Assembly (NCBI RefSeq): GCF_937616625.2
Contig: NC_065577.1
Coordinates: forward strand, 10,643,001-10,707,000
Source: Mercurialis annua
Taxonomy: Eukaryota; Streptophyta; Magnoliopsida; Malpighiales; Euphorbiaceae
Direction of reading: 5' to 3'
DNA: 64,000 bases
Below, in pieces: positions 47,824 through 61,044 of the stretch. Positions within the stretch are counted from its first letter, which is position 1. Each line of letters starts with the position of its first letter. Under the pieces are notes generated by a model. That model saw only the letters and a list, made by a program, of their open reading frames with translations. It made no database searches and was not told the origin of the DNA. The translations under genes were made by a program, and so were the position numbers.

Positions 47824-49260
47824 GGCCAAACCCATTCTGGGGTCCCTCTACTCTTCACTTTTTTTTCAAGAAATCCTTCTACTTTAATTTGTCGTTTCTT
47901 CGTCCCTCTATTATGATTTTTTTGATTTGAACGTCCCTCGATGGACGGAATGCGGAGAGTGTGTCACACTCTCCGTTAACTGACAAATTGCCGTTAAATA
48001 TTGACATATTACAATAAAAAAATGAAAAAAATAATATGGCTAAAAATCAGGGATGAATTGACGCTTTTTCCCATTATCCTCTTCTCTCATATTTCTCATC
48101 TCCAGCTATCCTCCATGGCTTGTCATTCAAGACCATTCTCTTTTTTGTATTTCTATCACGATTTTCAATCAGTAATTTAAGAAAAACAGCAATTAAAGTG
48201 GGTTTTTCTTTTCGCTTTTCATTCTCCTTTTCTAGCTATTTAAATTCACTTCATTTTAATCTTTTTCGTCACTGTAATTCACAAGAAATCAATGTAAGTG
48301 AGTAAGTTCATTTTGTCTGAAATTTGCAGGTTCTGTTGAAGCGAGTTCAACTAATTTTTCGATTCTGAACTATTATCTGTTTGTTTATGTTGATTCTTAA
48401 GTTGGCCGTAGTTGTGATATTAGCATTTGTTTTTGTTTTTAAGCTTCAAGTTCTAATCTTTTTATGTCTGGATTATTAATGAACAGAGAATAAGAAGCAG
48501 CATTCAACAAAGAGTTGGAACTCTTCAATTCTCTTTAATGGCGGCATTTAATAAGAAAACCCGGTTGATGAACATCGATAAACCAAATATGAATCTCAGA
48601 CTCTCTTTATTTTTGGGGTGGAATTGCTTCTATCTGCCCTCTCCCTTTCTCTTAGCTAATTTCTCTATTTTTTTAGGGTTTTACAGATTATACAACTACC
48701 TTTGCTTTCTGCCATTGATTATACAGTTGTTTTTGTTCCCTCACTAATTTCTATGCCTCCTCTCATGTGAGTTTTGCGATTACAGACGGATCCAATACTC
48801 TGCTTCCGCCATTGATTATATTCTTATTTTTTAAGATTTCGGTCTTTTAATTTTGTTTCTCTCCTTTTGTGTAGTTATTTTTCTCTTAAAAATGGGGATT
48901 CTGGTTATGGGTCAATTGTATGTTATGATTATTATTATGGTTACTGGTCAATTGTAAAATTGAGAAATGTTTGTTTGGCAGCAGAATGGACATATACATA
49001 TGGTTAAGGGAAGAAGATTGGAAAAATGATAAGTTTGCCATCCAATTTTTTCATAAAGGGATAAACTTCCCCTTTTCTATTATGATCACAATTGCACACT
49101 CTCAATAACGGAGAGTGAAGTACACTCTCTTCATTTCATCCATCAAGGGGCATTCTGATCAGAAATATGGAAGTAGAAGGACGAAAAAACGACAAATTAA
49201 AATAGAGGGACCTTCTGAAAAAAAAGTGAAGAGTAGAGGGACCTCAGGATGGGTTTGGCC
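47824..49260. mobile_element. Non-autonomous MULE-type element, 1437 bp
   Basis: The left end GGCCAAACCCATTCTGGGGT and the right end (reverse complement GGCCAAACCCATCCTGAGGT) continue as inverted repeats through CCCTCTACTCTTCACTT and on for about 150 bp (GTCCCTC, CGGAGAGTG). A perfect 9-bp target duplication TTTATCATA lies at 47815-47823 and 49261-49269. There is no transposase. The interior is T-rich, with possible captured exons (for example near 48110-48300 and 48530-48750), but none was recognised. A truncated relative lies at 62880-63353. Confidence 0.88.
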
Positions 49261-49269
49261 TTTATCATA

Positions 49270-50469
49270 TTTCATTTTTTTAATATTTTTCTGTATATGG
49301 TATTTGTCTATGAGTATTGAATTATATATGTTATTGCCAAGTATAATTTGATATGTTTGACTAGGGTGTTCTATGAAATCGATAAAATTAATAAGATGAA
49401 AAATCTCATGAGTTGGTTGTGCCCACGAATATAAATCGTATGGTCTAATTCACAATATCTTATGCATTCATAAGCGAGTGGAGTATTCATTCGGTATAAA
49501 AAGTATTCCCAGTACAACTAGGTAGAGGCTACTTTCTTGAGTAAAACCACTAAGTTGCCATAAGTTTGAGCAAAAATAGCACCTCCATGCCCCTTTCCGC
49601 TTTCAATGGTGCTTCATTGGGAACTTTTTAATTTTTTTTAGAAAATTAATAAATAAAATTTAATTTTTTGGACATGATCACCAGATTTTTCATTTGTCAA
49701 TATTATTAATTTTCCAACCATACCCACACCGGTTGCATCGTAGTAGATCTTCTCTTCTCATATGTTCTATAGTAAGTACCCTTTGTACCCCGATGTTTAA
49801 AGATGATCTAACAAACCAATGTTGCACACTCCATAGCTGGGATGTCTTATTGAAAATCATCACTCATAGCCTAGTGTAATTCGGTTGTTTGTACTCGTAA
49901 ATGATAGAGACAAATAGGTATACTGTGAGCTAGCGGAGCGGGTTTCGGGGGCGCTCGCCCAGGTTTATGGCTGACTTCTAACACGCATATGAATCGATCT
50001 AGACTGGCATGTGAATACAGAGCAATTTCTCCTATACAAGCATCTAATCTTGAGGTTTCTATCATGTAGACGTCAGAGGTGAATTTTATTCATTTTGCAT
50101 GCACAAAACCTAAACCGAATGTATATGTGCGATTGATTTTATATTTGTCATCTAAAATAGAAGATCTAGAGAGGGCTTGGAGCGAAGAACGTCGGAGGCA
50201 GATCATAAGGACTGGTGCTGCTGGTTCATCAATATGGCTGCGGTGCCACTAAAAGCTGGTCTGAGGCATTTTTCAGGGGGGTTCGGGATTCGTCCGAAAA
50301 ACATATGCAAATACAGTCAAAACGCACAAGGAAAGGTCTGGAATACTATATGTTTGAAACATATACATTATAAAAATAAAAACTGTCATAAATCATGTTT
50401 TTGAGATCAAAAGCATGACAAATTATGGCAACTACAGTTGTTATGGCAGTTTATGAAAATTTTACTGAA
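49270..50469. other. Spacer with a GC-richer patch, no gene seen
   Basis: The patch 49930-49970 (GGAGCGGGTTTCGGGGGCGC...) and the words near 50260-50330 look like eroded retrotransposon sequence, but no domain could be named. Confidence 0.4.
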
Positions 50470-51304
50470 AACAGATAAACATGCATCTTAGATGACATAA
50501 TTAAGATATAATTGACATATGACAATAAAAAATGATAAAGAAGAGTATTGGATTCTTAGAAGTACAGTTTGATTCCTTAGCTAATTTTTTGGCAATCCGA
50601 ATGAAGAATTCAGTTCTAGATCGAAGAGTAGTTCATTTTTGATCGATTGAAGCGTATTATCTTGATTTTAGACTGAAATCGAATATGGTGTGTGTGTTTG
50701 TGGAGGGTGTATGGTTCGGCCACACTTAGTATTTTTAGGGTTTATATTTGTTTTTTTCTTAATTATGAGTGCCACCTCTTGATTAGTGTGATAAGGTTAG
50801 TTTTTATAATAATTATAGTTTAGGGTTAAGTTTTCAAGAGTCCAAAGTGAGTTAGTAGTGTGCCATTAAGTGTTAGGATTGAGTCAAAAGTCTATTTTAG
50901 GTATTTAGTTGATTAAATTCGTATTTATCTACGCATGCCATAAAAAAGGTGGCAAAAAGTCTATTTGGTGCTTGAAAGTATCAAAAAGGACTTTCAACGC
51001 CATAAGGGTATGGACATGGTAAATTTCATCCACGAAATCTATAAATTGGCTCATAAACCTCTAAGGCATTGCAATTAGTCCAATTTTTTGGACTTTTATT
51101 GTAACCCCTTTTGACTTATATGGGCTATTTGCGTCTAATTACGCTTCAATCCCTCAAGTTTATCACTACGCACTGATATAGGATGTTTGAATTCAAACAT
51201 GTGGATCGCTAGCTCGTCACCTGGACGAATTTCTCTAAAAATCATCATGGAACGCTTCAGTCCATTATTACTTTTTACCTGTCCGGAAAATAGGTGTCTA
51301 CAGT
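50470..51304 (+). mobile_element. Candidate LTR ending GGTGTCTACA
   Basis: The stretch ends in AATAGGTGTCTACA at about 51302, followed by GTTTGCCCCGTCTTTGAC. This junction style is seen at 3' LTR borders of some plant Ty3 elements. The left end and a matching copy were not found, so the call rests on the junction alone. Confidence 0.3.
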
Positions 51305-51664
51305 TTGCCCCGTCTTTGACAGGAATAAAGTAGGTCAATTTGTGTCATAGAATGAGGCTCTTTGTTCGAAAAGTGATAAGGATACTGTCCACTACTAAAG
51401 GTACTCGCCGGTGGCTTGGTAATGCTCTAGTCTGAGCATTACCGGTTGAGGTGCGTTGTTCTGCTTCCAGGCCTCTAGTATTTCTTTACTCTACATCTGT
51501 TCAAGAGTAATACTTTTCAGCTGGTCTGAAGGTCATCCGCTGGGTTTTGGACTACCCGTAGTGTGCTCCGTGGAATGGAGCCTTAAATTCTCAGTCGTCA
51601 TGAGAGTGATCTAATGGCTTGGACTCCTAGTATATATCTTGTCCGGTTCTTTTTAGGTTTGCAG

Positions 51665-51815
51665 AAGGGACATCATCGCCTTGGCCGTCCCAAGGGCCAT
51701 CCTATTGCATGGATGCCTGGTAATTATCATGTCCGATGCCTCCTAGGTTATTAAAGGTGATATCACCCCCTTGGCCATCCTAAGGGTCATCCTATTGCAT
51801 GGATGCTTGGATTCC
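51665..51815. repeat. Imperfect tandem duplication, about 91 bp
   Basis: CCTTGGCCGTCCCAAGGGCC then ATCCTATTGCATGGATGCCTGG (about 51680-51720) recurs as CCTTGGCCATCCTAAGGGTC then ATCCTATTGCATGGATGCTTGG (about 51770-51811). The segment also has inner dyads (CCTTGG/CCAAGG). Confidence 0.85.
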
Positions 51816-52059
51816 GTAGTTATTCCGCAATTATAAAAAATGTCTGCAGTTTATTTGAACTATTGCAAACAAAACTTGTGACATCTTCTTCAAAATAAAT
51901 TCTCCTATGTCCAGAGTCTTGCATGTAGGGCTAAACCGTTGTTACACTATTATCTATCTTGCGTTCCACAAGTACTACATGTCCTAGCGTCTTTCTACCG
52001 TTGGCTGCTTGAAATTGATCCCGTCTTTTGGGAATGTCGTCCCAGGTTTTTCTGGCTGT

Positions 52060-52205
52060 TTTAGATCTTTTTGGTTCTTCAGGATTTTTTCTGGTTGTTT
52101 TGGATTTTTTCTAGTTGTTTTGGATTTCTTCTAGTCGTTCTGAATTTCTTCTGGTTGTTCTAGATCTTTCTGCATTTCTTCTAGTCGTTTTAGATTTCTT
52201 CTAAT
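52060..52205. repeat. Minisatellite, TTTCTTCTAGTTGTTTTGGA-type
   Basis: About five to six short units of GGATTTxTTCTxGTTGTTxT follow in tandem, period near 22-30 bp with variation. No coding content. Confidence 0.8.
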
Positions 52206-52429
52206 TCACTAGGGGTAATCGCTCATTTTAATCTGCAGGGGGAGGAGTCTCGTCTGAGCTGTTGGGAATGACTGTTTGGCATACTGAATAGCTGTCTGAA
52301 GATCTGGTAATCTGATTTGGAGATCTAATAATCTGAAATCTGATCTTATGTCCTCTTTCGGGCCAAAGTTATGTCTCTGAGCAGTTTTGTCTTTTGATAG
52401 CGGCGTTCTAACCTATCCTGGCTGAGATG

Positions 52430-53610
52430 ATCATATTTTCAAGATGCTGGGAGATAAAGAGCCGTACCTTACGATATGTCGACGTGCACATCCACTACTA
52501 TGGTCGAATCCCGAGGAGTGGTTACGACGTTGATCAGATTTCCCAAACCTTTCTGTTCTATCCGCTGGGGACCACCTTGTTCTGTAACTCGGGGTTGACT
52601 ATTTCCCTTAGTGTTCTGCCGGCAGTGGAGGATTTGGATGAGGTCCCGACTTATGATTGGGGTTTCTTCTTCTCTCACTTGCTTGTATGTCAGCATGTAT
52701 TAGGTTGCCCGTGTGGGATCCTGTCTCTATGGGATGTGGTGTTGTTGTGCACGTGAGTTTCCTCTCCGACCCCTGCTTTTTGCATATTTTGGCTTGACCA
52801 TTTTTCTGGCTTGATTATGTATCCCTTTTCAGATTTGGGCCATTTGGACTGGCGTTTTGTTCGGATTTAGTCATATACCACTGGCAAGTTTTCCTTTATT
52901 GAGATTCTGGGATTTTTCCCATACTTTGACTCGGGATCAGGGATTTGCTTATAAGAGTTAGCTGAATGAAAGAGCTACACAGATGACCTTGTGAGACCCC
53001 TTCTTCTGGGTAGATTGTCTCTGGTAGGCGTTGTGGTACATAAGGTGCTCATTATTTTTGATGCTTCAGTAGAGGAGGCTTCCGCTAAGCCTCATGCATG
53101 TACTATTTTTCTTGGATCTTTTGTCTTTACGGACTACTTCATTCATCTAACTCCTTTTTTTTCCTGTCTAGTGCCTACTCAGGGACGTCCCAGACATGGA
53201 TCTCGTGCTATTTGTGCATGGTATCAGTTCCCAGATCTCATGGAGAAGTCCTGGCAGGTGAGTCGGCAGTTGCTAGCTCTTCTAGATTTGTTCCACGGTT
53301 CGGTATGTCGGATGCTGGAGAGCGATGCTCGCTATTGGGATGATCATGGGCGTACGGAGAGTTCCGTCCCTTCTAGATATGTCAAGACTGTTTTCTCGCC
53401 TCTTAGTTGTACTCATGCAAGTTTTATATGCTTGTGCTTTCGTTTATATTGGCAACTGTTTTCCATCATGACTGAGCGCTTATTTCTGGTTTGCAGGTGC
53501 CCGTGTCTGAGGCTACTCAGCTGGCTAATATTGCTTATTTCTGGCAGGATCAACTGTATAATTTATCTGCACAACTGGCTAACATTCGGGTGTTTGATAT
53601 AACGCTCGAT
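52430..53610 (+). pseudogene. Possible plant-mobile-domain relic
   Basis: The + strand frame near 52600-52690 reads LSVLPAVEDLDEVPTYDWGFFFSHLL. Its pattern (leucine-rich stretch, acidic linker, YxWG then a helix) resembles the plant mobile domain found in MAIL-type proteins and in some transposons. A longer frame at 52991-53602 contains WYQFPDLMEKSWQVSRQLLAL and RYWDDHGRTE, but ends in hydrophobic, non-conserved sequence, and intron-like T-rich tracts divide it. Frames do not join cleanly. The region precedes a Ty3-type 3' LTR, so it may simply be an odd part of that element. Confidence 0.3.
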
Positions 53611-53649
53611 GCCTCTGGACTCTAAGCTTATGAATTCATAAAAATTGGC

Positions 53650-54689
53650 CCAGCATGGCCGTTCTAGTATTATGACGTTTGACTTGGTGGGACCCCTATA
53701 TGCTTGTTTCTAACAGTGTGTGCGCATTCAATAATCACGTAGCGCGACAGGAAAGTGCATAAGAAATTCTTTATTTGCAAAATTTATTGATAAAAAATTT
53801 TGTTTCATTGTCTCATGAATTATGCTTTTAAGATTTACTGTCATTTGTCCATTATGTTCTATGTGCTAGTCAATAATAATAACATGCATGTATGATAAAA
53901 AATCTATTTTATTGACTGATTGAATAATAAGCACAATTGAGATGCTTTATGTGTCAAGCGATCATACCCATGCCGTCAACTAGTCCTTATAGATTTTCAT
54001 AATTGATTATTTACCTCTCTCTCGCCTTTTGTTTCACACAACATTGTAGCTAGTCAATAATCTCTAGGAAGGCTTCAGTGATCTCCTACTCTCACTATTC
54101 AGATTATCCTACTCTACGATACGTGTTTAGGTGTTGGACTTTCATTAGTTGGTAGGAAGCTCATCTCTTGGCTCCTATCAGTTTGTGATCTTTAGTGTTT
54201 TCCGATTTGTAATGATGGACTTTGGTGTTGTAAGAACTATGATTTGAACTACGGGCTTGTTCTTGCACCTTGTTAGTGCTGTTTTAGAAGTCGGTAAGAC
54301 CCGAGCTATTTTTGGATTAACCCTTTTAGAAGGTGTTTTATAATATCTGGTTATTGTATTTTGAGTATTGGAAATATTGTTGATCGAGTGAATGTTTGCG
54401 CGTTTGTGTGATTGGCCTTTCGGGGGATATAATCGGTTTGAAATTTTCTTTCGGCAATGGGAGTAGTACTTTCGATCTAATAGAGATAAGAGAACCATTT
54501 TTTTTTGCATAAGAGTTTTTGGGATCCAAGACATAAGATTTTAAATTTTGAGTTAGAGTCTTGTGTGTTCCTTCGTGTGCACCTACTTATGTTATTGTTG
54601 TTTATGTGTTTCTATGTTTGTTATGTGCGCACTATGTTGTTTTTATGCTTGAGATGCTTTGTGTTAAAATCGAGAACAATTTTGTTTTT
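53650..54689. other. Probable 3' internal part of a Ty3-type element
   Basis: No protein domain is visible, but the segment leads directly into a polypurine-like tract and LTR at 54690-54703, so it is likely the 3' untranslated part of that element. A frame on the minus strand (54178-54534) looks like chance. Confidence 0.35.
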
Positions 54690-54702
54690 AAGTTCGGGAG
54701 AA
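54690..54702 (+). promoter_or_regulatory. Polypurine-like tract before 3' LTR
   Basis: AAGTTCGGGAGAA directly precedes TGTAATACCCCG, the position and style of the plus-strand priming tract in plant Ty3 elements. Confidence 0.5.
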
Positions 54703-57507
54703 TGTAATACCCCGTAATGTTTTTGTTATGTTTTCGATTTGGTTTCGGATTGGTTCAGGTTAGTTATAGCATTGTGACACCTTAATTGAGTCTTAAATTG
54801 TATCTTGTATGTGTCACATGTGTCATGTGGGTTTTCAATAATGATTTGATTCGTTTCCGAGTAATTTTAAAGCTGTATTCGCATGTTTTCCAAAACTGCC
54901 CTATTTTAGTAAAACGTTGATATCTCTCAATTGCAATGTCGGATCGGACCCCTCTTTGGATCTGTTGTTTCTGAGGGGATTTACTAAAATCAATTATTTT
55001 GGATCATTGTTTGGATCATTCTAACTTTATAAATAACTATTAAACCATTGGGCTTTAATTGAAGGCCAAGTAAAGCCCGCGAGAGTCTTTAAATAGAGCC
55101 CCTAAGTTGAAAACCCTAGACCCCATTCGACTCCAAACCATAAAAACAAATTTCCTCACTCAAATAACTTCATTTCTTCTTTCTAACAAGTTCGGGTGTG
55201 ATTCATTACGCTAAGAATATGATTTTACATCCTACTCGCAAGATCTAAGCGATTTCTACGTTGTGTTCTTTGTTGGGAGCTTCTGAATTCAATTGAATTC
55301 GGTCCAGCCCCTTGAATCTTGGGTTAATACATCATTTATATTATTTTTCATCATACTTTGGTATTGTTTTTTTGTCCTTTTAATTCCTGGATTCATTGTT
55401 GTGTGATATTGCCTAGAAATGCATAATATATGGTTTTGATGAAGTGAATCGTTGCTATTGTTATGTCATGCTTATGATAATGAAATTATATGAATAAAAC
55501 TATCCAAATCAATTAGAATGCAATAATCGCTAAAAAACCCTAACATTGATGAATCATGCCAAACACTTTCCAAAACATGTAACATAAGTTTATATATGTC
55601 CAAATCATCATATGTATGATATTTTTGATGGATTTGATGCTTATGAACTGGTTTTGTTAGTTGTGTCAACGCTTTGGCATGCTCTCGATTGTTTTAGCTT
55701 AAATTGCGTAGAATGGTGAATTTGAGTTGTTTGAAAGTTGTAATCGCATAAATATTTTGAGATGATGTCCTACTGTTCTAAGATGATATATATGATGTTT
55801 ATATTATTTAGGATCAGTGGCTATATGATTTGAGTTGTCGAATGGATGATTTGGCTTGTTTAGAATGTTTAGGCAATTTCTAGCGAAATTGCATTATAAA
55901 TTTTATAAGGGAAGTTGTCATGAATTTAGATTTGAGTTGGTTTGGTATTTTAATTTAAGTATGATATACTAATGATCTAAATTACCTTGGAATATTGAAT
56001 CATGTTTGTTTTTATACGTGCGGCTTAATTGACGAAACTAGATAATTTTACGCTTAAAGGCTATGACTTTGGATTCAATGATTTGTAATGACTTAGGATC
56101 TGATTTGCATTAATATTATTGACTTTGGCATTTTTTTAATCTGATCTAAGGTGTTTGGGTTTAGCGATGCATGTTTAGACCTGCATTGCTTTAAGTGTTG
56201 CAAATGTTTATTTGGCCAATTTTTGCAAGAAGCATGTTATTTGATTTCGAAAATTTTGCTATGGAATGTGTTATATCAAATATGTTTAGTAAGCATGCTA
56301 GGGATTTTGTATGTTCAACATTGGCCTATTTGACTACAATTGTCCTTTGGGGATTTTTATCGAACACCTTGTGTTCATGTGGATTAATGATTGGTTTGGT
56401 GAAGCTATTGAGTTCTATTGCTTTTCAAATAATGAGTATGATTTGTTGAATAGTTTTCCCGATTTTAAAACTTTGGGTTATACCTTGGAAATATTTGGGT
56501 CGGTTTATACTTGGGTCGCCCGACATGTGAGGTTGAGCTTGATAGTTATGATAATTTGACTAACTCATTACTTTGGGATTTTGAACTTGGCTTTATGATT
56601 TTAACTAAGTTATTCGATATGGTTTCCGGATTATATTTTCAATGTATGAACTCAAAAGTACTTAACCTGTTGTAAGACTCTGGGTATGCTGAGTATGTAT
56701 GAATACGCTACATTGGTTTATGCTTTGGCATTTTGGCTGTATAAGTGTGATGGCATTATGATTGCTTGTACTTTGGATTGATTGATAATTTTGCTAGGCC
56801 TATGTGATGTCTAGTACTCTCTAGAGTTAGGGGATGATATTAATTATGATTTATGATTTGTCCATAGACCCGTCGATTGCTCGTGCTTTGAACTCGAATC
56901 ATGTTTAGTTACTTGCCAGGCTTTTGTGGGGATTCGCAAGCAGTGAGTTCATATTTACTATTTATCACTATATTAAATTAATTGTATATTTTTTCGTATA
57001 TATATATGCAGTTTCGAAACATTTTCGAACTCATTATGGATATGGATTGAAACAAACATTTTCGAATTCATCAGTTTAGAAACATTTTCGACCTCTGCCG
57101 TTTTCCCATTTTTCAGGTTTATGATTTTGAGCGCACCTGATTGATCTCCGGTTTTCACTCTCTTTTGGAGATCTGTTTTTACTTTAAATAAATATGTCAA
57201 AATATTTAACTCTTAGACCGCAGTAGTAATATTAGATGTCTTAATGTTATTTCTATACTTGTGTTTTGTTGGATTGGTCCAACTGTTATTATATACTTGA
57301 CGGAATGATATTACTTTGGGTTGTTATTTATATATGCCATGTTTTTGCAGTTTCGGAGTTGAGCCAAGCATTATTATATGGATGTTATTAAACTACTAGA
57401 TTTTTGGAGTCTCAGTTTCCCCCGAGTATTGATTTAATGCAGGTTTTATTGTGTTGTTTGTTTATTCACGAGACTAGTTACGGGTTTCGGAGCTACCACT
57501 CCTTTAC
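54703..57507 (+). mobile_element. Ty3-type LTR (3' LTR), plus orientation
   Basis: It starts TGTAATACCCCG right after a polypurine-like tract. A TATA-like TTTAAATAGAGCC lies near 55090, followed by AAAACCCTAGACCCC, a typical transcription start context. It contains the GGGTTTCGGAGCTAC word near 57483 that is also close to the end of the minus-oriented LTR at 60302-62877. The 3' terminus is not seen clearly, so the right end is approximate. No gene is inside; short frames near 56150-56560 are not protein-like. Confidence 0.6.
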
Positions 57508-59394
57508 CTATGACTTTTCCTTTTTGTAATTCGATAAATAATCGTCATTTCCTTTGGTTATAAATAAATTAATAATATCTTCCTTTTTATTCCCACCCTC
57601 ATATTCCATTTACTTTTTTTTTTCTTATGTTCCTCTTTGTTATCTTATACTTCATGCTTCCACATTGCCAGTTTAATTATTAACGGAGACTCAAAAGTCA
57701 CTCTTCGCGAATCCTTCACCAATATATATATTATGACATATATATGTTCATAGGGCGAATCGTTCACCAATATATATGTTATGACATATATATGTTCATA
57801 GGACGAATCCTTTACTGACGCCTGTTTGTTAGTACTTCTGGTCTTGATCTCCTTTGTATACATACTAATGACTTCGTTCACTTACATTTACCTAAAGTCA
57901 AATGTGAGATACCATGATAATATACATGTTTTCACCTCTTCGGCGTCTGTCTAAGTGTTCTGCAACCTACTTTAAGTATATGCATCGTTTACTCATTTTA
58001 CTCTCGTCATCGACCACTTTTAATTAATGTTAAATATGCTTGTTTTACTTATTTTTATGTATAACTATGTGCGACCACTAATTATATATATCTAATAAAA
58101 TTCTATCTTTCTATTAACCATTTATACCCCTAGTGATTAATTTACCTTATACTACCGTTTAACTAACTTTATTTTTACACGCTTGAATTTGATCAAAACC
58201 CACTTCTCTAACAATTTGTACTTAAAATTTAATGTATTATCTTAAAGTATAACATGGTATTTTAATTAAATTATATCCGCTATTGAAATCTCTTCTTTCT
58301 CATCCTATGTGCTTTCTTGTTTTTCCTTATCCTTTATTTTAAATATCCTAAGGATCTCTTTAATTTCAGGTCCTAGGTAGCTTATTCTTTTGGACTTATT
58401 ACATTCTAAATTTACTTACATATCAAAACAAATCAAATCCTCTTTTGCCGGCTTCAAATCTTCCTTCCAAAATCAAAGCAAAAGTCATCTTAACTTTCTT
58501 TGAAAACCATTAGTACAATTACGCTTCATAGTGATGACACCTCTTATCATTAAAGAGTTGCTATTTCAAATCACCTTTTCTTTACTATTTGCGTATATAT
58601 GATGCATGATCTATCATTAAAAAATGGTTTTATATAGAAAATACATATATATGCTAATATAGTTATGCATTCCTATCGTGATTTGAATGACATGCCTTAT
58701 GCAGGGTCTGAGCACAATTATACTGTATAAATCGTAAGACCTTTACATATTTGTTAAATCGTAAGTTTCTTCAGACTAAAAACTTTGTGACATTCCTATC
58801 CTTTCTTTACTTAGATCATGTTATGCGCATTATCACCAGTTCTTATCCTTATAATACTATACTACTTGATTAATTATTTTATGACTTTTGTTAAAGCTCG
58901 ATCTTCATCACTTATCAATATATAAGATATCACTTTAACCTTACATTGTAATTCACGTTTCACATATATATACCACACTTGCGATGCCTACTAGATTTTA
59001 TTTATAGGGTCCCTATTACTTATCATATGACAATGTTTAAATCTTAACTATACATTATGTGAGAGGCTATTCTCATAGTTAGTATATTCTTTACCATTTT
59101 CTATGAGTTATCCTAAAGCCCTGCACTTAATTCTTTTTCTTAAGTTAACACATATGTACCCCTCTTCCATTTAAATCTTTCATTTAATTCTCGTTTACAT
59201 AGCATATTATAACTTATATTTATCAACACTTTAAGCATAAACTTAATGTAAAGACTATACACATATGTAACATAATTCTTGGAGATGCCTGACTTGGCTC
59301 TCTGGGCTCTCGGATAACTATACCCTGCCCACGCCCCCTAATTCGTCGCGCACTACCCCTACCCCTAGCTACAAACCTAGGGTTGTACCATGTG
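57508..59394. other. AT-rich region between the two LTRs, no gene seen
   Basis: It probably belongs to the degenerate interior of the minus-oriented Ty3-type element whose gag lies at 59395-60052. No pol domains were recognised. Confidence 0.4.
57708..57810. repeat. 48-bp tandem repeat
   Basis: Two units start CGAATC(C/G)TTCACC at 57708 and 57756, with a third partial at about 57803. Each contains TATATATGTTCATAGG. Confidence 0.9.
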
Positions 59395-60052
59395 CTAGGT
59401 CCAAGGGCACCAAGTGGTTTGACCTCTCAGGTCGGTTATAAAAAGGTCGAATGGGATTACCTTCCTGTTCGAGATTACCAATATCTGGCGGGCTCTACCA
59501 GACACAAACCCAAAATGATCTGATGTGTCATCAAACAACTCGATAAAATCAGGTCCAAAGCCTATTATGTATCTACGGTTAACCTCCTCGTTGCCCGTAT
59601 TCATCTCAAGAATTTTTTCTATCATAAGAAAAAACTCAGTCGTGTATGCCCCAACATAAAACATACCCCTAGAAAAGGAGCCTAGTTGCTATCTAATATT
59701 GTTCAGGCTTGCCTCAGCCTGGCTCTCTCTCTAAACCACGTCTGATCTCAAACTAGGTAACTCTGTATCTTAGCCCAAAACCAGTCACCTCTAAATCCTC
59801 CAATGTCTGGGTCCTATGAAGGATCTTCCGAAGGGTCCTCTGATGTCTCCCTTTCACTCTCCTCATTGTACTCAACCTCAAGTGTCAAACATCTTCCTTG
59901 AGCCTCAAACAATTCGTTAATATTTGACATTAACCCATTCTGATGAATTCAGGTGATCCATCATTGCCTGTCAAAAATCCATTTTGATAAATAGGAGGTG
60001 CTTCCTCCTCACTTGACGTAACATGTTCCTGAGCTCTGCTCGGCCCAGACAT
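59395..60052 (-). pseudogene. Degenerate gag of a Ty3-type element
   Basis: On the minus strand an ATG at 60052 begins MSGPSRAQEHVTSSEEEAPP and runs to a stop after RMG near 59935. In another frame NINELFEAQGRCLTLEVEYN continues, and lower down (59395-59664) a third open stretch holds DDTSDHFGFVSGRARQIL. Position 240-250 bases after a primer-binding site and an acidic N-terminus fit a Ty3 gag start. Frameshifts make it non-functional, and no zinc knuckle was found. Confidence 0.5.
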
Positions 60053-60283
60053 GCTGAAATGTAAACAATTCTAGCGTGAGATACTGCATATACCCAATCG
60101 TACCCATACGTAAAATAACCATCACATAGCATGCCATATATAACTCATGAACGTGTATCCTAATGAATTAAGTTAAGGATTTACGAAGACAAACAAATAT
60201 GGATCAAGAAATGACTCGAATCCTATGTGTTGCAGTAGTTCCTAGGTAGACTCTCACATAAAAGCAGTGGTATCCTAGACCAA

Positions 60284-60301
60284 TTGCTCTGATACAAACT
60301 T
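60284..60301 (-). promoter_or_regulatory. Primer-binding site (initiator Met tRNA type)
   Basis: Minus strand, directly after the LTR end: AGTTTGTATCAGAGC. The TATCAGAGC word is complementary to the 3' end of plant initiator tRNA-Met, the usual primer for Ty3 and copia elements. Confidence 0.75.
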
Positions 60302-61044
60302 TGTCACGACCCAAATTTATGAGCCGCAACAGACGCTAGGGAATGGGAGGGGTAGCTCCGAAACCCATAGCAAGCCAAAAACTACTATAACTTTTTCGAG
60401 ATAAATCTTTATTGGACTTATCAAAAATGTTTAGGAAAAATCGGGATTATAACGTTTGAAAATCGTGCAAACATCTCCTGTTAAAAATATTAAAACCACC
60501 CTGTGCAAAGTAGAACATTATTTTGGGAAATAAACTTACATATATACATATAACCAAACTACCACATCGAACATATACATAACTAACATGCTGACCAGTT
60601 TCAAGTATACACATATGGTGTCTGACTACAAGTAAGCATCAAGGTCTAACAAAAATAATATAAACAAACAGCGCATATCTACATAAGCCATACACAAACC
60701 GCCGCTAAGGCCTCGACACTATCAAAAGCATAAACTACTACAGCGCTAAGGGGAGTCAGAAGCTTTACATGCAAAAAGAAGACTTCCGGATCAAAAAGTG
60801 GTAGTCTGGTTCGGTCCAAAACACTAAACACCTGAAACGTTTAAACATCAGCGGGGTCAGACATTGCTGAGTGAGTTCACAATTTTCTAATAGTATTATA
60901 TAAAATAAGATCACATAAATATAAAAACATATATATAAAAATATTCCAATATTAGATCCGATCGAAATCCTAAACCCAAACTCAATCAAATTCTATGCAT
61001 TTCAATCATCACAAATCAAATCAAATCGATGCGTGTGGTACGAT

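Noticed and set aside
52991..53602. 203-codon + frame as an intact gene
   Set aside because: Composition changes from hydrophilic to hydrophobic and Cys-rich halfway, no family resemblance covers it, and it lies in retrotransposon context.
54178..54534. 118-codon minus frame
   Set aside because: No domain, basic-rich random composition, and it lies in the presumed 3' part of a plus-strand retroelement.
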